Below, in pieces: positions 60,411 to 64,000 of a stretch of DNA of 64,000 bases. Position 1 is the stretch's first letter. Every line of letters starts with the position of its first letter. The stretch covers positions 62,001 to 126,000 of the forward strand of contig NZ_SMFL01000007.1 of the NCBI RefSeq assembly GCF_004349265.1, written 5' to 3'. A program made the position numbers and the translations under genes. The DNA comes from Dyadobacter psychrotolerans. GTDB taxonomy: Bacteria > Bacteroidota > Bacteroidia > Cytophagales > Spirosomataceae. The notes beneath the pieces were generated by a model that saw only the letters and a program-made list of their open reading frames with translations, did not search any database and was not told the origin of the DNA.

Positions 60411-61736
60411 ATGGAAAACACAGCTTATTCTGCCCGGTTTTTACAGCAGCGAAAGTTTTACATGATGCTTCCCTTGCTGGTTTTGCCTTTTGTTACCTTG
60501 ATCTACTGGGTGCTTTTTGTGAAAGGAACAAAAAAGCAGCAGCAGACCACGCAGAGTCAGGGTCTGATCACGAGCCTTCCTGATGCGATGCTTAAAGAGG
60601 ATAAAGAGGTTAATAAATTAAGCTTCTATGAGCGTGCAGCGGCGGATTCAGCCAAACTTGGTGAGCTGATCCGTAAAGACCCTTACCGCAGTGACAGCCC
60701 CGGTTATAAGGATTCGCTACAAACCGGTCAGCTGGCAGGACTTGGCGCACCTTTTAAGGCAAAGGCGGGGCAGGTAAATTACCAGGGAAAGACTTCTGTG
60801 CAGGCTGGTGAAGAGAAGGTGTTAAAAAAGCTCAAAGCGCTCGATGATGTGCTTAGTGAGACGAGCCGGCCTGAATTCAGCAGGCAGGATATGAAAAGCG
60901 AAAATTCCCCGCGGGGTGATGACAACAGCGGCAATGAAACAGCCGACAAGCTCGAAGCACTCATGGCTGGTCTGAACCAGCAGTCTTCCGCGCCGGACGT
61001 ATATGAAGACCCGGAACTTAAAGAGCTCAGTGGAATGCTTGATAAAATTATTCAGATCCAAAATCCGGAACTGGACTCAGAGAAGATCAAAGAGCAGTCT
61101 GAGAAGAGCGTAGGCCAGGTATTTGCTGTCCGGCAGGCGGCAGGCGCGGATCCGGTGAGTTTGCTTGCGACTGATTCAACCGAAGATTCTGTGGAAGCGG
61201 ATCCGGTCAGATCCATTTCTTTTGAGCAAAATGGTTTTTTTGGTCTGGATGAAACGCTTATCTCTGCTGATCAGAATGCAATCCCGGCTGTGATCGCTCA
61301 GACCCAGACTGTGGTGAGCGGCTCAACGGTGAAGCTCAGATTGACCCAGGATGTTTATATAGCAGGTGTTCTGATCCCGAAAGAGAGCTTTGTTTACGGG
61401 ATTGCAAACCTGAACAATGAGCGGTTGGTGATCCGCATTGAATCAGTCCGCCATGAAAACAATCTTTTTCCCGTAAAGCTGTCTGTGTATGATCTGGATG
61501 GGATTGCAGGCATTCATATCCCTGGCGCTATTGCGCGCGATGTAGCCAAACAGTCTTTAAGCCAGGATATACAAGGGATCAGCATCGGCAGTCTTGATCC
61601 ATCGCTGGGCGCACAGGCGGCCAGCGCGGGTATTCAGACCGCGAAAACGCTGATAGGTAAAAAAGCCAGGCTGCTGCAGGTGACAGTCAAAGCTGGTTAC
61701 CAGGTGCTTCTCAGAGACGGAAATGCCAGCAGCTAG
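60411..61736 (+). CDS. traM: TraM-like conjugation protein
   Basis: A 441-residue protein: one membrane helix (MMLPLLVLPFVTLIYWVLFV), a long Gln/Ser/Glu-rich linker, and a C-terminal beta-rich domain (SGSTVKLRLTQDVYIAGVLI, NERLVIRIESVRHENNLFPV, LSVYDLDGIAGIHIPG), the TraM pattern of CTnDOT-type elements, similar in role to VirB10. It is 4 bases after the TraL-like gene. Confidence 0.9.
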   Translation: MENTAYSARFLQQRKFYMMLPLLVLPFVTLIYWVLFVKGTKKQQQTTQSQGLITSLPDAMLKEDKEVNKLSFYERAAADSAKLGELIRKDPYRSDSPGYKDSLQTGQLAGLGAPFKAKAGQVNYQGKTSVQAGEEKVLKKLKALDDVLSETSRPEFSRQDMKSENSPRGDDNSGNETADKLEALMAGLNQQSSAPDVYEDPELKELSGMLDKIIQIQNPELDSEKIKEQSEKSVGQVFAVRQAAGADPVSLLATDSTEDSVEADPVRSISFEQNGFFGLDETLISADQNAIPAVIAQTQTVVSGSTVKLRLTQDVYIAGVLIPKESFVYGIANLNNERLVIRIESVRHENNLFPVKLSVYDLDGIAGIHIPGAIARDVAKQSLSQDIQGISIGSLDPSLGAQAASAGIQTAKTLIGKKARLLQVTVKAGYQVLLRDGNASS

Positions 61737-61780
61737 TCACCTTGAATTAATCCATTTCAAAAATATTAAAGCTAATCATT

Positions 61781-62620
61781 ATGTATCATCCTTTTAAATG
61801 GATCTTCCAACTGATCCTTCTGCTGGAGACTGCAAGGGTATTTGCCCAGGATCACAGCATGCAGATGTTTGTGAGCCAACCTTTTCCACTTGAGCTGACC
61901 ACATTGAAGACTACGCACCTTGTTTTTCCTTATGATATCGTCAGTGTTGATAAAGGGAGCCGCGATATTCTGGCGCAAAAGGCCAAAGGAGTCAGCAATA
62001 TTCTGCGGGTCAAAGCCCAAGTAGCTGATTTTCACAGCACCAGTCTGACCGTGATCACTTCGGATGGAAAGCTGTATGGTTTTACGGTGGACTATGCCGC
62101 GGAGCCTTTACAGCTTACTATCGCATTCACCGGGGCCAATTCAGGGCCCAATGCATCGCTTGATCAGTTTCAGCCGAACCAGGCTGAGCTCAGCAGGTTA
62201 GCCGGCCGGGTAAAAGCGCAGCCAAAGCATATACGCAGCATCAAAGGCAAAAACTCCGGTTCGGCTCTGGCACTGCATGGCATTTACATAGATCAAGAGG
62301 TGATGTTTTACCGACTTGAAATGACAAATAGCTCACAGATTAGCTATGATATCGGTAGTCTCAGGTTTTTTATCCGCGACAAAAAAAGAGCGAAACGAAC
62401 AGCAGTGCAGCAGCTGGAGATCAGGCCCGTGTATATCAAAGGCGACACTGCGGTAATCGCGGGTGAATCGGCACACTCGTTTGTGTACGCGCTGCCCAAA
62501 TTTACGATCCCTGACAAGAAATATCTGGCCATTGAGCTCATGGAAAAAAACGGCGGGCGTCATCTTGAGCTGGACATTTCCGGCAAGACCCTTCTGAGGG
62601 CCAGAGCTGTGGCAGAATAA
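61781..62620 (+). CDS. traN: TraN-like conjugation protein
   Basis: A 279-residue exported protein with the DUF4138/TraN look: TTLKTTHLVFPYDIVSVDKGSRDILAQ, ILRVKAQVADF, LYGFTVDYAAEPLQLTIAF, and a C-terminal YKLEMTNSS-like segment (FYRLEMTNSSQISYDIGSLR). TraN is VirB9-like and caps the outer part of the channel. It follows TraM by 44 bases. Confidence 0.88.
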   Translation: MYHPFKWIFQLILLLETARVFAQDHSMQMFVSQPFPLELTTLKTTHLVFPYDIVSVDKGSRDILAQKAKGVSNILRVKAQVADFHSTSLTVITSDGKLYGFTVDYAAEPLQLTIAFTGANSGPNASLDQFQPNQAELSRLAGRVKAQPKHIRSIKGKNSGSALALHGIYIDQEVMFYRLEMTNSSQISYDIGSLRFFIRDKKRAKRTAVQQLEIRPVYIKGDTAVIAGESAHSFVYALPKFTIPDKKYLAIELMEKNGGRHLELDISGKTLLRARAVAE

Positions 62621-62650
62621 AAATCAGATAACCTGTAAACAAACACAATC

Positions 62651-63439
62651 ATGAACCAGAAAAATTTTGATTATCTAAAAGACCAGATCAAGTATACCGG
62701 GTTTGGTGAAGGGCTGGAAAGCCAGCTGAAAGAGAATATGAAAAGACAGGCGCCGGAGTTCACCCTGCAGCACCAGAATACTTTCGGCAGGGATGAAACC
62801 ACGACAGCGCTGCACTTTAAAAAATCGCCGAGCAGTGATATGTATTTTTTTAACAGCTATCTGGTTTCGCTCAAAAAGCAGGATCAGACCGAGAAGATGA
62901 ACCAGTCTTTTTATGTTGAGAAAAACAATAACATCACTTTAAAGGAAGCATTTAATCTGATGCAGGGCAGGGCGGTGAACAAAGATCTTACTAATAAGGA
63001 AGGGCAGCTTTACAATGCCTGGGTCCAGATGGATTTTAAAAACACGGACAATAACGGCAATTATAAGCTTAAACAATTTCACCAGAACTACGGTTTTGAG
63101 CTCGAAAAAGCGCTGGGTAAACTACCGATCAAAGAGCTTGGCAACGAGCAGGATAAAAGCCGTCTGATAGAATCACTCCATAAAGGCAACCGACAATCGG
63201 TGACATTCATCGAAAATGGCACCGAGCAAAAACGGATGATTGAAGCGAATCCACAGTTTAAATCCATTACCGTCTACGATGGTAATGCGCAGCGTATCCG
63301 TCAGGACCTGACGGAAAAACAAGCAGAAAAACAGACCGCCACTCAAAAGCAAGGTCAGCAGTTAAAGCCAGAAACTAATGAAAACGATGCCACCTCGGTC
63401 AAGGCCGGAAAACGAAAAGGACTCTCGGTCAGCCAGTGA
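62651..63439 (+). CDS. DUF3945-like element protein
   Basis: A 262-residue soluble protein with FGEGLESQLKENMKRQAPEF, a core YFFNSYLVSLKKQDQTEKMN and repeat-like LYNAWVQMDFKNTDNNGNYK. Such proteins occur near topoisomerase and mobilisation genes in Bacteroidota elements as DUF3945 or related repeats. The C-terminus is Gln/Lys-rich. It overlaps the next frame by 62 bases. Function unknown. Confidence 0.65.
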   Translation: MNQKNFDYLKDQIKYTGFGEGLESQLKENMKRQAPEFTLQHQNTFGRDETTTALHFKKSPSSDMYFFNSYLVSLKKQDQTEKMNQSFYVEKNNNITLKEAFNLMQGRAVNKDLTNKEGQLYNAWVQMDFKNTDNNGNYKLKQFHQNYGFELEKALGKLPIKELGNEQDKSRLIESLHKGNRQSVTFIENGTEQKRMIEANPQFKSITVYDGNAQRIRQDLTEKQAEKQTATQKQGQQLKPETNENDATSVKAGKRKGLSVSQ

Positions 63440-63731
63440 AATTTCAGAACTAAGCCCGCTGGCTGATTTTTTCAAAGCCATCGAAAAAGACCCCAGGATT
63501 GGCAGCACGCATATCGGCGTGTATGCATCGCTGCTCAATTACTGGAATGCACAGGGACGCAGCAGCCCGATCCGGGTTTTTAGCCATCAGATGATCGGGC
63601 TGGCCAAATTATCTTGCCGGGATACTTATTTTAAGTATGTCGGTGAGCTGAGCGAATATGGATATATACGGTATGAGCGTTCCTTTAACCGCAACAGGCC
63701 AAGTGAGATCTATTTCACTTGTGGAGAATGA
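63378..63731 (+). CDS. Small DNA-binding-like protein
   Basis: A 117-residue protein with a winged-helix-like region (STHIGVYASLLNYWNAQGRS, VFSHQMIGLAKLSCRDTYFK, LSEYGYIRYERSF), as in element-encoded replication or regulatory proteins. The first 25 residues overlap the preceding gene and could be dispensable, but no later start codon is present. Family not recognised with certainty. Confidence 0.6.
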   Translation: MKTMPPRSRPENEKDSRSASEISELSPLADFFKAIEKDPRIGSTHIGVYASLLNYWNAQGRSSPIRVFSHQMIGLAKLSCRDTYFKYVGELSEYGYIRYERSFNRNRPSEIYFTCGE

Positions 63732-63778
63732 GACGAAACCAGGTTAGAGATAAGGTAATCTAAACCACTGAAAAGCGA

Positions 63779-64000
63779 TGGATGAGCTTGAAAAGATAAA
63801 TCCGTTTCATATTCTTGCTCAGCGTCTGACAAGGATTGAGCAGATGCTGGTCCTTTTGATGGAAAACACCGATTTGAGTCCTGATCCTACCAAAACACAG
63901 CAGCCGGAACTTCTAAGTATCTCCGAAGCTGCCCGGTTTCTGGGACTGAGTAAACAGGCTGTTTACCGTCATATCGGAAAAATATCCCATTATAAGCGAA
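63779..64000 (+). CDS. Excisionase-like helix-turn-helix protein (3' end outside window)
   Basis: The ATG at 63779 opens a frame that is still open at the window edge, giving the first 74 residues. The part seen is MDELEKINPFHILAQRLTRI, a helical leader, then LLSISEAARFLGLSKQAVYR, the MerR-like helix-turn-helix of excisionase/Xis proteins that occur near element ends. It could direct excision or regulate the integrase. Length and C-terminus cannot be judged. Confidence 0.8.

Noticed and set aside
1-64000. CRISPR array, rRNA operon, IS transposase
   Set aside because: I saw no regularly spaced direct repeats, no rRNA segments and no transposase-like protein anywhere in the window.

Overview
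The window looks like the chromosome of a Bacteroidota species, most likely order Cytophagales and of the Dyadobacter/Spirosoma type (inferred from gene content only). The signs are a TonB-dependent receptor, a SusC/SusD pair, DUF6520 and MauE proteins, Tat-type sugar-isomerase-like proteins, Bacteroidota -33/-7 type promoters (TTTG / TAnnTTTG) and a CTnDOT-like tra gene set.

Region 1 (1-13,590) is ordinary chromosome: metabolic enzymes (TIM-barrel isomerase-like protein, aldo/keto reductase, class V aminotransferase, amidohydrolase), a TonB receptor divergent from a DoxX gene with a DtxR/MntR-like box between them, an M23 peptidase, a lipoprotein plus ATP-grasp pair and a NarL-type regulator.

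Region 2 (13,590-64,000 and beyond) is the left part of an integrative conjugative element. A 3' half of a CAT-anticodon tRNA (13,590-13,636) abuts a tyrosine recombinase and marks one element end; the other end lies past the right edge. The mobilisation block (coupling protein, MOBP relaxase, accessory protein, candidate oriT, Toprim/primase-like protein) lies at 27.7-32.5 kb. The type IV secretion genes (TraE, F, G, I-like, J, K, L-like, M, N) run from 52 to 62.6 kb. Cargo between them includes ArdA antirestriction, an AbiGi-like gene, TetR, Crp and XRE regulators, a SusCD-TlpA-MauE-DUF6520 locus, a DUF1016 nuclease, a histone H1-like protein, an alpha/beta hydrolase without its nucleophile and an alpha-oxoamine synthase.

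The most striking part is a compound immune island at 15.5-27.5 kb. Locus A is an E2-only (short type II) CBASS: CD-NTase, E2-like protein, DUF2188 protein and patatin effector. It is divergent from a three-gene cassette: sigma-70-like protein, a small EGY-domain protein and an ImmA/IrrE metallopeptidase. Locus B is a multi-ubiquitin / E2-E1 (ThiF) / DUF6527 ubiquitin-like operon. It is divergent from a four-gene operon: sigma-70-like protein, an EGY + ImmA/IrrE + macro-domain fusion, a P-loop kinase fused to an adenylosuccinate-synthetase-like domain whose catalytic Asp is Ser (as in phage PurZ), and a DUF7002 protein. Both divergent gaps hold a similar 58-60 bp palindrome (ends ATGCTC...GAGCAT, core GGCGG + A-tract + ATATT). 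I infer one shared sigma/EGY/ImmA sensing-and-regulation module driving two different ubiquitin-like immune operons. Locus B, with its PurZ-like and macro/ADP-ribose components, is the best candidate for an undescribed system.
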